A DNA stretch of 64,000 bases from an uncultured Saprospiraceae bacterium. GTDB lineage: Bacteria; Bacteroidota; Bacteroidia; Chitinophagales; Saprospiraceae. The position numbers and the translations under genes are program-made. Location: assembly GCA_937951615.1 (NCBI GenBank), contig CALFBH010000041.1:186001-250000 (forward strand). Reading direction: 5' to 3'. The number at the start of each line of letters is the position of its first letter. Position 1 is the stretch's first letter. The notes under the pieces were generated by a model that saw only the letters and a list, made by a program, of their open reading frames with translations, did no database searches and was not told the origin of the DNA. Below, one piece after another: positions 8,725-16,908 of this stretch.

Positions 8725-9018
8725 TTATTTTTTCTTTTTAGGACGCAAGTCCTCCACTTCCTTTTGTCTTAATCCAGTCGATTTCATAATCAACTCTGTG
8801 GACATTCCATTTTTTATGAATCGCTTTGCGACTTCTGTCCTTTTTTCTTCTCTTCCGCCTTTTTGTGCAGTTTCTATCTCCTTTTTGATGTTTTTATAGT
8901 ATTCCAAGTAGCTTTCGTGCAGTTCTCGCTCGGCAGGCTCCATTTTTTCTACTTCTGCAGTGGCTGCTGTTTCAAGGTAATCGCAGGCTTCTTTATATAT
9001 CTCTTCGGCTAATGACAT
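8725..9018 (-). CDS. Small protein resembling the C-terminal tail of Rpn/PD-(D/E)XK transposase-family proteins
   Basis: This 97-residue protein matches only the C-terminal third of Rpn (PDDEXK_2, transposase_31-like) proteins: an EREL..SYLEYYKN helix, a charged Lys/Glu coiled segment, and the end module VAKRF..NGMSTELIMKSTGLRQKEVEDL. The catalytic nuclease domain is absent, and I find no coding remnant upstream. It could be a decayed gene, or a free-standing short form like the internally translated RpnS products that modulate full-length Rpn. It has its own leader hairpin and a -7 box at 9094-9101, and is operonic with the PPOX gene, which argues for retained expression. Confidence 0.7.
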   Translation of the reverse strand: MSLAEEIYKEACDYLETAATAEVEKMEPAERELHESYLEYYKNIKKEIETAQKGGREEKRTEVAKRFIKNGMSTELIMKSTGLRQKEVEDLRPKKKK

Positions 9019-9093
9019 CTTATTCTATTCAGTTAAGCACCCTGTTTTTCAGGGGCTTAGAGTTTGTATTAAAAAAAATTACTAAAAACTTTA

Positions 9094-9101
9094 CAAAAGT
9101 A
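9094..9101 (-). promoter_or_regulatory. -7 promoter element for the Rpn-tail gene
   Basis: Reads TACTTTTG on the minus strand, a perfect TAnnTTTG, about 75 nt before the ATG of the gene at 8725-9018. No TTG stands at the ideal -33 distance. Confidence 0.5.
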
Positions 9102-9471
9102 CAAAAAATAAAAACAGACCTAAGGTTGAATTTGCCGTTTTACAAATAAGAAAAAATAGGTCTTCTTTCACATTTATGTCATTTTTTCAACATATCAACA
9201 CATTTAGAGCTACATTTATACTACAAATATCGGTGTAATGATTATGACATATTTAAAGTCCTAAATAAAAACAAATTACGCAAAGAAATACAAATACATT
9301 AAGGAGAATACCAATTATTATCTTATTAATTCAATTCCTCACCTTTTCCCTTTCATGTCACAACAACCTGAATCAATTTAAGGCTCATAAAATCAATTCA
9401 AAATACTTATTATCAGTATTTTACAATAAAAGCAATCGCCCATTTTCATCATATTTGGCACAAAAAACGAA

Positions 9472-9502
9472 TTGCATATACCAATTTAAAAGTCCAATTT
9501 TG
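9472..9502 (+). promoter_or_regulatory. Possible plus-strand promoter in gene-free region
   Basis: TTG at 9472-9474, 20 nt, then CAATTTTG at 9495-9502 (one mismatch to TAnnTTTG). It would drive a transcript through the small ORF at 9572 and the inverted repeats beyond it. Confidence 0.35.
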
Positions 9503-9571
9503 ATACTGTAATTGTAATTGCCCCTAATGAACAATAATTGTAATTGATTTTTTTAACCTAAACTTTTTATC

Positions 9572-9634
9572 ATGTTGGATTGGATTGATAAAGTTCTCAA
9601 ATGGCTTGGTATATACGATGATACCGAAGGCTGA
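9572..9634 (+). CDS. Candidate 20-residue amphipathic small protein
   Basis: An ATG followed by 20 codons and TGA encodes MLDWIDKVLKWLGIYDDTEG. The first 15 residues would form an amphipathic helix with W, I, V, L and W on one face and D and K on the other. A promoter-like pair lies about 70 nt upstream, and the stop codon is the first base of an 8-bp inverted repeat. Such a short frame can arise by chance in a gene-free region. There is no ribosome-binding site, but that is normal in this phylum. Confidence 0.25.
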   Translation: MLDWIDKVLKWLGIYDDTEG

Positions 9635-10201
9635 GTTTGCTATATTTTATCATCTGCAAGAAGAAGATACACAGCAAACTTTGTACAAAAGTAAAATTCT
9701 TATGGCAATTTGAATTTTGTTTACAGGCACTAAAGGGAAAAACCTCACGGCAAATGGTAAATGTGCCTGCTCTTCTTTGAAAAATTAAAAACGAACTAGT
9801 TTATCTCGATACACCACAGTGAGAAATACACTTTTTAATGTTCGTTTTACCTTGCAGTTTTTAAGCAAACTTACTTAGAACTCTATTTCTTGTATGGTTT
9901 AGTTTATTGAATTACCCAAGATTCGCGTTCCAGAGTAAACCACTTCCATATCCACTTTCTTAATTTCCCCTTACACCCACTTCGCTTCATGCGGATGGGC
10001 TTTTTGTGTTTTTATGTATAAAAAACACTATATATTGCTTTTCTACCTAAAAATATCAATAATATATTCTATAAGACGCCATCAAAGGACAAAAGAGTAT
10101 ATCATTTTTGTACTCACAAAACAAAAACAAACAACTCATAATCAACTTATTAAAAAACAACTTTCTTTAAAAATCAACTCAAATTACATCACAAACTTGA
10201 A

Positions 10202-10232
10202 TTGATTAGTAAGTAGAATAGCTGCACCTTTG
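10202..10232 (+). promoter_or_regulatory. Promoter of small RNA copy 1
   Basis: TTG (10202-10204), 20 nt, CACCTTTG (10225-10232), one mismatch to TAnnTTTG. Sequence and spacing are kept exactly in copy 2, 503 bp downstream. Confidence 0.55.
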
Positions 10233-10238
10233 AGCTGT

Positions 10239-10345
10239 ACAATGTTTTTCTCTGCTGAGTTTCTTCTTGTATAAAGATGATGTTTCCTCCAGAGTTCAGT
10301 GTTCCTTTTTTTAGCCTTTTAAGGTCCACTGAACTCATTTTTTTT
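10239..10345 (+). ncRNA. Probable small RNA, copy 1
   Basis: About 107 nt, preceded by a promoter and ending in an intrinsic terminator. The terminator has GAGTTCAGTG (10292-10301) pairing with CACTGAACTC (10327-10336), an inner CCTT/AAGG step, and eight Ts from 10338. Copy 2 at 10742-10844 is nearly identical over the 5' part and keeps the terminator stem by G-U pairs that work only if the plus strand is transcribed. The body contains pyrimidine-rich TTTCTTCTTG and TTTCCTCC segments, likely single-stranded. CTCTG near 10252 could pair with CAGAG at 10290-10294, in competition with the terminator stem. No known RNA family is recognised. Confidence 0.6.
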
Positions 10346-10348
10346 GTC

Positions 10349-10680
10349 CTTACCTTTCATTTTTCACATTCCTAAGCATAATCGTTTCCTACTTTATTCA
10401 GATAAATATCGGTGAATTAATATATGAGAGATTGTGCATTGAAACCTCGTCAAAGTCTTTTTCTCATTTCCTTCATTTGAATACAGAACCTCTTAAAATG
10501 GAGCGTAAGCCATTTTTTGTGGATTAATGCTTGATTACTGCGCAATATATACGCATTAAATCAAGCGATTCCAGCTCACACAAGCTTTATTTAGACGAAA
10601 TAGCATCAAATATAAAACGAAAAAACAACACTAAGTATCTTTAAATCAGACAATTAAAAAATGAAGATTTTAAAAAAAAG
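10349..10680. other. Spacer between small-RNA copies, with a terminator and overlapping inverted repeats
   Basis: No ORF. It holds the terminator-like hairpin at 10495-10518 and two mutually exclusive inverted repeats: TTAATGC (10524-10530) with GCATTAA (10553-10559), and GCTTGATT (10529-10536) with AATCAAGC (10559-10566). Confidence 0.6.
10495..10518 (+). terminator. Intrinsic terminator-like hairpin
   Basis: AAAATGG (10495-10501) pairs with CCATTTT (10510-10516) around an 8-nt loop and runs into six Ts. It faces plus-strand transcription, although no annotated gene lies upstream, which suggests another short transcript in this gap. Confidence 0.6.
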
Positions 10681-10847
10681 CTCAAATTAAACATCAAACT
10701 TGAATTGATTAGTAAGCAGAATAGCTGCACCTTTGAGATGTACAATGTTTTTCTCTGCTGAGTTTCTTCTTGTATAAAGATGATGTTTCCTCCAGAGTTC
10801 AGTGTTCCTTTTTTAGCCTTTTAGGAATATTGAACTCTTTTTTTGTC
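10681..10847 (+). repeat. Duplicated small-RNA unit, copy 2
   Basis: Second copy of the unit at 10178-10348, ending 3 bp before the stop codon of the convergent FG-GAP gene. Confidence 0.85.
10742..10844 (+). ncRNA. Probable small RNA, copy 2
   Basis: About 103 nt, driven by TTG (10705-10707), 20 nt, CACCTTTG (10728-10735). The terminator stem is GAGTTCAGTGTTCCT (10795-10809) with AGGAATATTGAACTC (10823-10837), 15 pairs with two G-U, followed by seven Ts. Compared with copy 1 the 3' arm has diverged, yet pairing is longer and unbroken. That is covariation-like support for a real plus-strand RNA. It is convergent with the gene at 10850-12760, so it could also act antisense to read-through from that gene. 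Confidence 0.6.
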
Positions 10848-10849
10848 AA

Positions 10850-12760
10850 CTACCTTCCTACTACCACTTTTTTCCCCACTACTTTCCCTTCTACATTCAG
10901 GACAACAAAATAGATGCCCGACGTCAATTGATATTGCTTCGCAGAAAAGGAGTACTGGTGTACACCACTAGCTTTATTCCCTTCGATTAACTGAGCAATC
11001 TTGCGTCCCATTCCATCATACAAACTCAATTGTATATGACTGCTATTGGGTAAGCGATAAGTGATGCTTGTATTTTCAGCAAAAGGATTAGGTGAATTAT
11101 CTATTGTTATTTCAGTACTGGCTATGGCTTGTGTAATATCCACAGGTACATCTTCCAGCACTTCTATTTGCTGATTAAGGGGTATATCTGTAATGACCTG
11201 CGTACCACAACCCGGCCAGCGAATAATCAGCGAGTCAATCTCTGCGATATCCTCCAAGCCAAAATGCACAATGCTCGAATGTTGTGAAGCATGACTGGAA
11301 CCACCGCCCACTTCACGCATCAGTGTACGTCCACCAGCCTTCAGCAACAGATGCGCTCCAAAACCATCACGGTTATTTTCCACACCAGTCAATTTCACTT
11401 TTAGCCAATTGTGGTCATTATTCAAATCATTTCTATACAGGATAATATGTTCATAATAATCGGGTTCAAATAAAAATTTATTCACCACCACGACCAGCAT
11501 ATCTAGGTCGCCATCATTATCATAATCTCCCATCGCCATTCCACGGGCTACATGATGGTCATCTACGCCCAGCGTATCCGCAATATTTGTGAATGTGCCA
11601 TCTCTATTATTCCGATACAATTTATTAGGATCTCCTATTGTCGTTGCAATAAATTGTGCTGCGGGTATGTAACCATTCGCAACATATAAATCTAGGTAAG
11701 AGTCATTATCATAGTCAAAAAACGCATTGCCCCAGCTTGTGACCAATAGTGTATCCACAGCAGTATTTTCGACTCCGGCAGCTGTAGCAACATCTATAAA
11801 ACTTCCATCTCCTTCATTTCTCATCAAGACATTCCTGCCCAAATTGGAAATGTAATAGTCCAAATCAAGGTCTTCATCATAATCGCCAACGGCAATCCCC
11901 ATTGCATATATCCCAACATCAGATCCTGAACTTTGACTGACATCTGTATAGCCACCTGAGGGGTAATTATTTTCAATCAATACATTGGGATGAACCCATT
12001 CACCAAAATCATTAGCGACCAGAATATCTAGATCGCAATCATTATCGTAGTCCGTTGCTGCTGCTGCCAAACCACAGCCCTCGGTCAATAGTCCTTCTTC
12101 CGATGCTACTTGTGTAAATGTGTTGTCGCCATTATTCATGTATAGAAAATCAGGATAACAATTATGTGCAAAACCTATAAGCTGATTCGTTATGGTGTCT
12201 GAAATAAACCCAACCTCCTCCACATAATTTGTAGCATAAATATCCAGATAACCATCCAGATTAAAATCGCCAAAGGTTGCCCCTGCTGTCCACGCGCTGT
12301 CTAATATACCAGCCGTGACCGAAATGTCTGTAAACGTTCCATCTCCATTATTATAATATAAAAGACAGTGTGCATTGCTGGAATTGGAAAAATTAAATCC
12401 TCGCGTCCCAATAAATACGTCTCGGAATCCATCATTGTCAATATCGCCAGTCGCTACACTATGCGACATGACATCCGCTGTGTGTATCAAGCCTGCATCC
12501 ATACCTTTTTCAGTGAATGTACCATCCCCATTATTTTGATACAAACGGTCTCTGTCCTCCCCTCCTGTTACATAGATATCTGCAAAGCCATCATTATTAT
12601 AATCAAAAAAAGCTGTGCCGCCACCCATGAATTGTTCGTGATCGACCAGAAAGTCTATCCCTGCATCATAGCTCACGTCGGTAAAATTCTGCGCCAGGCT
12701 CATCGTAGGCAGAAAAAAACTAATGGCTAATAATTGTATGTAGAATTGTTTCATCGTCAT
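10850..12760 (-). CDS. FG-GAP/VCBS repeat protein with ASPIC/UnbV domain and T9SS sorting CTD
   Basis: Secreted CRTAC1-like protein. A signal peptide starts at the first or third residue (both Met) and ends at LAQ near residue 24. Residues about 30-420 hold a string of FG-GAP/VCBS repeats of the form GDYDNDGDLD...N, with Asp-rich calcium loops, which would form a beta-propeller. An ASPIC/UnbV domain follows (about 440-540, with GVENNRDGFGA and IIRWPG). The last 75 residues, from SPNPFAENTSITY to KKVVVGR, are a type A Por CTD, so it should be exported and surface-attached by T9SS. Function is probably adhesion or ligand binding. A TATCTTTG -7 box lies at 12793-12800. Confidence 0.92.
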   Translation of the reverse strand: MTMKQFYIQLLAISFFLPTMSLAQNFTDVSYDAGIDFLVDHEQFMGGGTAFFDYNNDGFADIYVTGGEDRDRLYQNNGDGTFTEKGMDAGLIHTADVMSHSVATGDIDNDGFRDVFIGTRGFNFSNSSNAHCLLYYNNGDGTFTDISVTAGILDSAWTAGATFGDFNLDGYLDIYATNYVEEVGFISDTITNQLIGFAHNCYPDFLYMNNGDNTFTQVASEEGLLTEGCGLAAAATDYDNDCDLDILVANDFGEWVHPNVLIENNYPSGGYTDVSQSSGSDVGIYAMGIAVGDYDEDLDLDYYISNLGRNVLMRNEGDGSFIDVATAAGVENTAVDTLLVTSWGNAFFDYDNDSYLDLYVANGYIPAAQFIATTIGDPNKLYRNNRDGTFTNIADTLGVDDHHVARGMAMGDYDNDGDLDMLVVVVNKFLFEPDYYEHIILYRNDLNNDHNWLKVKLTGVENNRDGFGAHLLLKAGGRTLMREVGGGSSHASQHSSIVHFGLEDIAEIDSLIIRWPGCGTQVITDIPLNQQIEVLEDVPVDITQAIASTEITIDNSPNPFAENTSITYRLPNSSHIQLSLYDGMGRKIAQLIEGNKASGVHQYSFSAKQYQLTSGIYFVVLNVEGKVVGKKVVVGR

Positions 12761-12792
12761 ATAAAATTAGAATATTTTGGAAAATACATTAC

Positions 12793-12800
12793 CAAAGATA
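12793..12800 (-). promoter_or_regulatory. -7 promoter element for the FG-GAP gene
   Basis: Minus-strand TATCTTTG, a perfect TAnnTTTG, 33 nt before the start at 12760. It shares the short divergent gap with the element at 12868-12875. Confidence 0.55.
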
Positions 12801-12867
12801 ACCATTTCAAATAGTTAATGCATGACAAACAGCGGACAAGTTGCCCGAAAAGAAAGTAAAAATTTAT

Positions 12868-12875
12868 TACTTTTG
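12868..12875 (+). promoter_or_regulatory. -7 promoter element for the di-haem peroxidase gene
   Basis: TACTTTTG, a perfect TAnnTTTG, 15 nt before the ATG at 12891. It lies inside the longer open frame that begins at 12822, so it argues for the downstream start. Confidence 0.55.
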
Positions 12876-12890
12876 AAAAAAATTTCTTCT

Positions 12891-14252
12891 ATGCAAAAGC
12901 TATGTTTTTTTTCCTGCTTAATTCTAATGCTCCTAATCGGACAATCTTGTAAAAAGGATGATGATTCCAATCAATCTGTATTGAGCGAGTTGGATAAGAA
13001 CCTCTTGGCAGCACTCGAAAACACTTCCAATGGCACAGGTAATGCTGCTTATGTTTTACCCGAAAGCAATGATTTCGACAACATCCCTCAAGATCCCAAT
13101 AATCCATTAAATGATGCAAAAGTAGTACTGGGAAAACTGTTGTTTCACGAGCCAGCTCTAGCTATTTTCGCTCGTAAACCACAGGGTTTGAATACATATT
13201 CCTGCGCAACCTGCCATAATGCAGCCGCAGGCTTTCAGGCTGGGCGGGCGCAAGGTTTGGGCGAAGGTGGAAAAGGCTTTGGTACTTATGGAGAAGGGCG
13301 GGAACTCGACCCAACTTATTCTACTGCTTTTCTAGATGTACAACCCATCAAAAGCCCTAGTATCCTCAATGTAGCTTATCAGACAAATATGCTGTATAAT
13401 GGCCAATTTGGCGCGACTGGTGTAAATACCGGCACAGAAACGTTCTGGACACTGAACACCCCAAAACAAGCCAATTTTCTCGGCTACGAAGGCGTAGAAT
13501 CCCAAGCTATTGGTGGACAAACGGAACATCTACAAGGCATTGACGCCAGTTTTTTTGAAGGCAATGAAACGTATAAAAATCTGTTTAATGAGGCTTTTTC
13601 TGATTTGCCTGAAAACCAGCGCATGAACGACACCACATCTGGCTTGGCCTTAGCTGCCTGGGAGCGCACAGTATTCCCACAACAAGCTGCTTTCCAGCGA
13701 TGGCTGAAAGGTGACTACACCGCTATGACCGAACAGGAAAAAACAGGAGCTGTTCTATTTTTCGGAAAAGCAGGCTGCTACGAATGCCATAATGGTCCAG
13801 CACTCAACTCCATGGCATTTTATGGCTTAGGCATGAATGACCTAATCGGCCCTGGCATCTTCGGCAGTGAACCTTCTAATGGCCCCACCAACCGCGGACG
13901 CGGTGGCTTCAATAGCAATGCAGACGATGATTATAAATTTAAAGTTCCTCAATTATACAACCTGAAAGATTCTCCGTTTTATGGACATGGCTCTACTTTC
14001 AGTTCCATTTATGATGTAGTCGCTTATAAAAATGCAGCCATCCCTGAAAATTCTGCTGTGCCAGCCACGCAACTCGCCGAGCAGTTTGTGCCTTTAGGTC
14101 TTTCAGAGAGTGAGGTCGAAGCGATTACCGTTTTTATTGAAGATGCCCTGCACGATGGCAACCTAACACGCTATGTACCAGAGTCTTTACCTTCTGAATA
14201 CTGTTTTCCCAATAATGACGCACAATCGCAAATCGATTTAGGCTGCCAATAA
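12891..14252 (+). CDS. Di-haem cytochrome c peroxidase family lipoprotein
   Basis: Periplasmic or outer-membrane di-haem peroxidase of the CcpA/MauG family, reducing hydrogen peroxide with electrons from small cytochromes, or acting as a MauG-like modifying enzyme. Two c-type haem sites are present: CATCH (Cys105, Cys108, His109) and CYECH (Cys296, Cys299, His300). The start at 12891 is chosen because it gives a clean lipoprotein signal ending GQSC (Cys about 20), and a -7 box lies just before it. Domain order and length of about 453 residues are normal. The cargo or redox partner is not evident nearby. Confidence 0.93.
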   Translation: MQKLCFFSCLILMLLIGQSCKKDDDSNQSVLSELDKNLLAALENTSNGTGNAAYVLPESNDFDNIPQDPNNPLNDAKVVLGKLLFHEPALAIFARKPQGLNTYSCATCHNAAAGFQAGRAQGLGEGGKGFGTYGEGRELDPTYSTAFLDVQPIKSPSILNVAYQTNMLYNGQFGATGVNTGTETFWTLNTPKQANFLGYEGVESQAIGGQTEHLQGIDASFFEGNETYKNLFNEAFSDLPENQRMNDTTSGLALAAWERTVFPQQAAFQRWLKGDYTAMTEQEKTGAVLFFGKAGCYECHNGPALNSMAFYGLGMNDLIGPGIFGSEPSNGPTNRGRGGFNSNADDDYKFKVPQLYNLKDSPFYGHGSTFSSIYDVVAYKNAAIPENSAVPATQLAEQFVPLGLSESEVEAITVFIEDALHDGNLTRYVPESLPSEYCFPNNDAQSQIDLGCQ

Positions 14253-14317
14253 GGAGAAATCAAATTCAAAAGACCTATACAATTCATCATTTATCATTCA
14301 TATTCCATCATTAGAAA

Positions 14318-14662
14318 ATGTATTATCTTATAAAAATCGTTCTTTCAGCTGCTCTTATCATGCTGATTTCTGAAATTGCCAAACGCAGTAGCTTTTGGGG
14401 TGCAGTCTTAGCTTCGCTACCTTTTATTTCTATTATTGCCTTCATTTTTTTATACGAAGAAACAAAAGATGCCAAACAAGTAAGCAATTTGTCCATAGAT
14501 ATTTTCTGGCTGGTCATTCCTTCACTTGCTTTATTCATTGCTTTGCCAATTTTTTTAAAAAAAGGATTCAATTTTTATCTATCTCTTGGACTTGCCGCTC
14601 TGGTAACAATTGCTTGTTACTACTTGATGACGCTTGGACTAAAGAAATTTGGTATACTATAA
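14318..14662 (+). CDS. DUF3147 family small membrane protein
   Basis: A 114-residue integral membrane protein with four predicted helices: about residues 2-20, 26-46, 59-80 and 86-108. The KRSSFWGAVLASLPF segment and overall pattern match DUF3147. Function of the family is unknown. It is preceded by an intergenic stretch of TTCATCATTTATCATTC words, and followed after 80 bp by the DPP gene, which has its own promoter box. Confidence 0.85.
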   Translation: MYYLIKIVLSAALIMLISEIAKRSSFWGAVLASLPFISIIAFIFLYEETKDAKQVSNLSIDIFWLVIPSLALFIALPIFLKKGFNFYLSLGLAALVTIACYYLMTLGLKKFGIL

Positions 14663-14697
14663 TTGCGCTTATCGCAAAATTAGAGCATCGTTTTCCT

Positions 14698-14705
14698 TAA
14701 CTTTG
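14698..14705 (+). promoter_or_regulatory. -7 promoter element for the DPP-IV gene
   Basis: TAACTTTG, a perfect TAnnTTTG, 37 nt before the ATG at 14743. No TTG at the ideal -33 distance. Confidence 0.55.
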
Positions 14706-14742
14706 CTTATAGTTATTCATAAATCTAATCAATTGATTCATC

Positions 14743-16902
14743 ATGAAAAAAACAATATTGCTATTATGCGCTGCATTAATTAGCATCAGCGTATTTGCAC
14801 AGAAAAAAGAAATTACCAATCAGGACATCTGGTACAGCCCTACTTTCCGCGCCAATTATGTTCCCGGATTTAATTTCCTTAAAGACGGGCAACATTATTC
14901 CCGCACAGAAGCAGGAAATATTGTCAAATACGATATCACAACAGGTGAAAAAGCAGGAACTATTTTCGATGGTAAAAATATGGGAGATGCCGGAGAGTTT
15001 GGCAGCTATGTTTTTAGTGATGATGAACGCAAAATTGTTTTAGAAACAGATGCGAAACAGATTTACCGCCATTCTAGCCTAGCCAATTATCATATCTGGG
15101 ACAGAGATAAAGCAAGTCTGACTGCGGTATCCGATGCCGGCAAGCAACGCAATGCCACACTTTCTCCTGATGGCAGCAAAATCGCTTATGTTCAGGACAA
15201 TAATTTATTTTATAAAAACCTGACAGATGGAAAAACAGTACAAATTACCGATGATGGTAAAAATAATGCGATTATAAATGGTGTTACAGACTGGGTTTAT
15301 GAAGAAGAGTTTGGCATTGTGCGAGTATTTGAATGGTCTCCTGATGGTAGTCGAATTGCTTTTTTGCGATCTGACGAAAGCCAGGTCAAGGAATTCACCA
15401 TGCCTATGTATAAAGGTGAATTATATCCTGAATACGTTACTTTCAAATACCCAAAAGCAGGAGAAGACAATGCTCTCGTGACCCTGCACATGTACGACTT
15501 AAAAAAAGATAAAACCAAAAAAATAAAGCTGAACGATAAGCCAGACATGTATATTCCGCGCCTCAAATGGACAAAAGATGCCAATCAATTGTGTGTCTTC
15601 CAAATCAATCGCCATCAAAATGAGCTGGATTTATTTTTGGTCAATGCCAAACGTGGCAAAGCCAAATCATTGCTCAATGAAAAAAATAAATATTATGTCG
15701 ACATCCACGACAATCTCACCTTTTTGGAAGATGGAAAACATTTTATATGGACAAGTGAACAGGATGGCTACAACCATATTTACCTGTATAACATGAAAGG
15801 AAAGCTGGAAAAGCAACTCACAAAAGGCAAGTTTGAAGTGACCAATTTTTATGGTGTAGATGAGGTAAATGGCTTAGTATATTATCAAGCAGCCGAAGAG
15901 TCTCCGATGAATCGTGAAGTTTATTCTGTTGATTTAAAAGGAAAAAACAAGCAAAAACTCTGCAAACAGGAAGGTTCTAATAGAGCACAATTCAGCAAAA
16001 CTTTTGATTATTTTGTCAATACACACACTGCTGCTAACACACCTGGCACTTATACCGTCCACGATGGTCGTGGCAAATTGGTCAGAACGATTGAAGATAA
16101 TCAACCTTTAAAAGAAAAGCTGACCGAATATGCCATCAGCCTGCCGGAGTTTTTTGAAATGAAAACCAGTGAAAATGTAAAACTGAATGGCTGGATGATT
16201 AAGCCGCCAAATTTCGATCGGTCTAAAAAATATCCTGTCCTGATGTATGTATATGGCGGACCGGGTAGCCAGACTGTACAAAATAGCTGGGGCGGGGCGA
16301 ATTATTTATGGTATCAATCCCTTGCTCAGCAAGGCTATATTATTGTATCTGTCGATAACCGTGGCACAGGTGCGCGTGGTGAGGAATTTAAAAAAATGAC
16401 TTATCAGCAATTAGGTAAATACGAAACAATGGATCAGATAGAAGCCGCAAAATGGCTGGCTAAAAAGTCTTTTGTCGATGCTGGTCGTATCGGCATCTGG
16501 GGCTGGAGTTATGGTGGTTATATGTCTTCTTTGTGCTTATTCAAAGGCAGTGATGTGTTTAAAACGGCTATTGCTGTTGCGCCCGTCACCAATTGGAAAT
16601 GGTATGACACCATATATACAGAGCGTTTTATGCGCACACCTCAGGAAAATCGGGACGGCTATGAAGACAATTCTCCTATTAATCATGTTGAGAAAATGAA
16701 AGGCACTTACCTACTGATTCACGGTATGGCTGACGATAATGTGCATGCACAAAATTCTTATGAAATGATTAATGCACTGATTGCTGCAAATAAGCAATTT
16801 GATACTTATTTTTACCCCAATCGCAATCACGGAATTTATGGTGGTGTTACTCGTCTACATTTATTTGATAAAATGACTGACTTTATTTTGAAAAATCTAT
16901 AA
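14743..16902 (+). CDS. Dipeptidyl peptidase IV-like S9 family serine peptidase
   Basis: Exported prolyl-type oligopeptidase of family S9B, removing N-terminal Xaa-Pro or Xaa-Ala dipeptides. A signal peptide ends at VFAQ near residue 20. The N-terminal eight-bladed propeller (about 40-480, DPPIV_N) includes the VYEEEFG motif at about 185-191, which holds the double glutamate that anchors the substrate N-terminus. The C-terminal alpha/beta hydrolase has GWSYGGY with Ser589, ADDNV with Asp664/665 and NHG with His696. Length of 719 residues is typical. It ends 6 bp before the transketolase gene, so co-transcription is likely although functions are unrelated. Confidence 0.95.
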   Translation: MKKTILLLCAALISISVFAQKKEITNQDIWYSPTFRANYVPGFNFLKDGQHYSRTEAGNIVKYDITTGEKAGTIFDGKNMGDAGEFGSYVFSDDERKIVLETDAKQIYRHSSLANYHIWDRDKASLTAVSDAGKQRNATLSPDGSKIAYVQDNNLFYKNLTDGKTVQITDDGKNNAIINGVTDWVYEEEFGIVRVFEWSPDGSRIAFLRSDESQVKEFTMPMYKGELYPEYVTFKYPKAGEDNALVTLHMYDLKKDKTKKIKLNDKPDMYIPRLKWTKDANQLCVFQINRHQNELDLFLVNAKRGKAKSLLNEKNKYYVDIHDNLTFLEDGKHFIWTSEQDGYNHIYLYNMKGKLEKQLTKGKFEVTNFYGVDEVNGLVYYQAAEESPMNREVYSVDLKGKNKQKLCKQEGSNRAQFSKTFDYFVNTHTAANTPGTYTVHDGRGKLVRTIEDNQPLKEKLTEYAISLPEFFEMKTSENVKLNGWMIKPPNFDRSKKYPVLMYVYGGPGSQTVQNSWGGANYLWYQSLAQQGYIIVSVDNRGTGARGEEFKKMTYQQLGKYETMDQIEAAKWLAKKSFVDAGRIGIWGWSYGGYMSSLCLFKGSDVFKTAIAVAPVTNWKWYDTIYTERFMRTPQENRDGYEDNSPINHVEKMKGTYLLIHGMADDNVHAQNSYEMINALIAANKQFDTYFYPNRNHGIYGGVTRLHLFDKMTDFILKNL

Positions 16903-16908
16903 AATATA

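Larger units (their letters stand above)
9019..10177. other. Gene-free, hairpin-rich AT-rich region (left part)
   Basis: No ordinary ORF. Contents: a promoter for the gene at 8725 (9094-9101), an Rpn-gene leader hairpin with CCCTG/CAGGG arms, a plus-strand promoter-like pair at 9472-9502, a possible 20-codon ORF at 9572-9634, and three inverted repeats. These are AGTTTGCT (9634-9641)/AGCAAACT (9673-9680), CAGGCAC (9724-9730)/GTGCCTG (9763-9769) and AAAACGAAC (9788-9796)/GTTCGTTTT (9840-9848). A hairpin with a T-run ends near 10005. A 63-codon frame at 10014-10205 is AT-rich noise. Confidence 0.55.
10178..10348 (+). repeat. Duplicated small-RNA unit, copy 1
   Basis: Homologous to 10681-10847. 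Similarity starts upstream of the promoter at CTCAAATTA and runs through the terminator T-run. Over the roughly 115 bases from CAAACTTG to GTTCCTTTT I see only two or three substitutions, so the duplication is recent or under selection. Confidence 0.85.

Noticed and set aside
9500-10010. 6S, SRP, tmRNA or RNase P RNA in the gene-free region
   Set aside because: None of the conserved motifs of these RNAs (for example GAGGAAAGTCC of RNase P or the tmRNA acceptor ends) is visible.
10014-10205. 63-codon plus-strand ORF in the gene-free region
   Set aside because: Composition is simply AT-rich (Lys, Ile, Asn, Tyr), there is no start context, and its 3' end runs into the promoter part of the duplicated sRNA unit.
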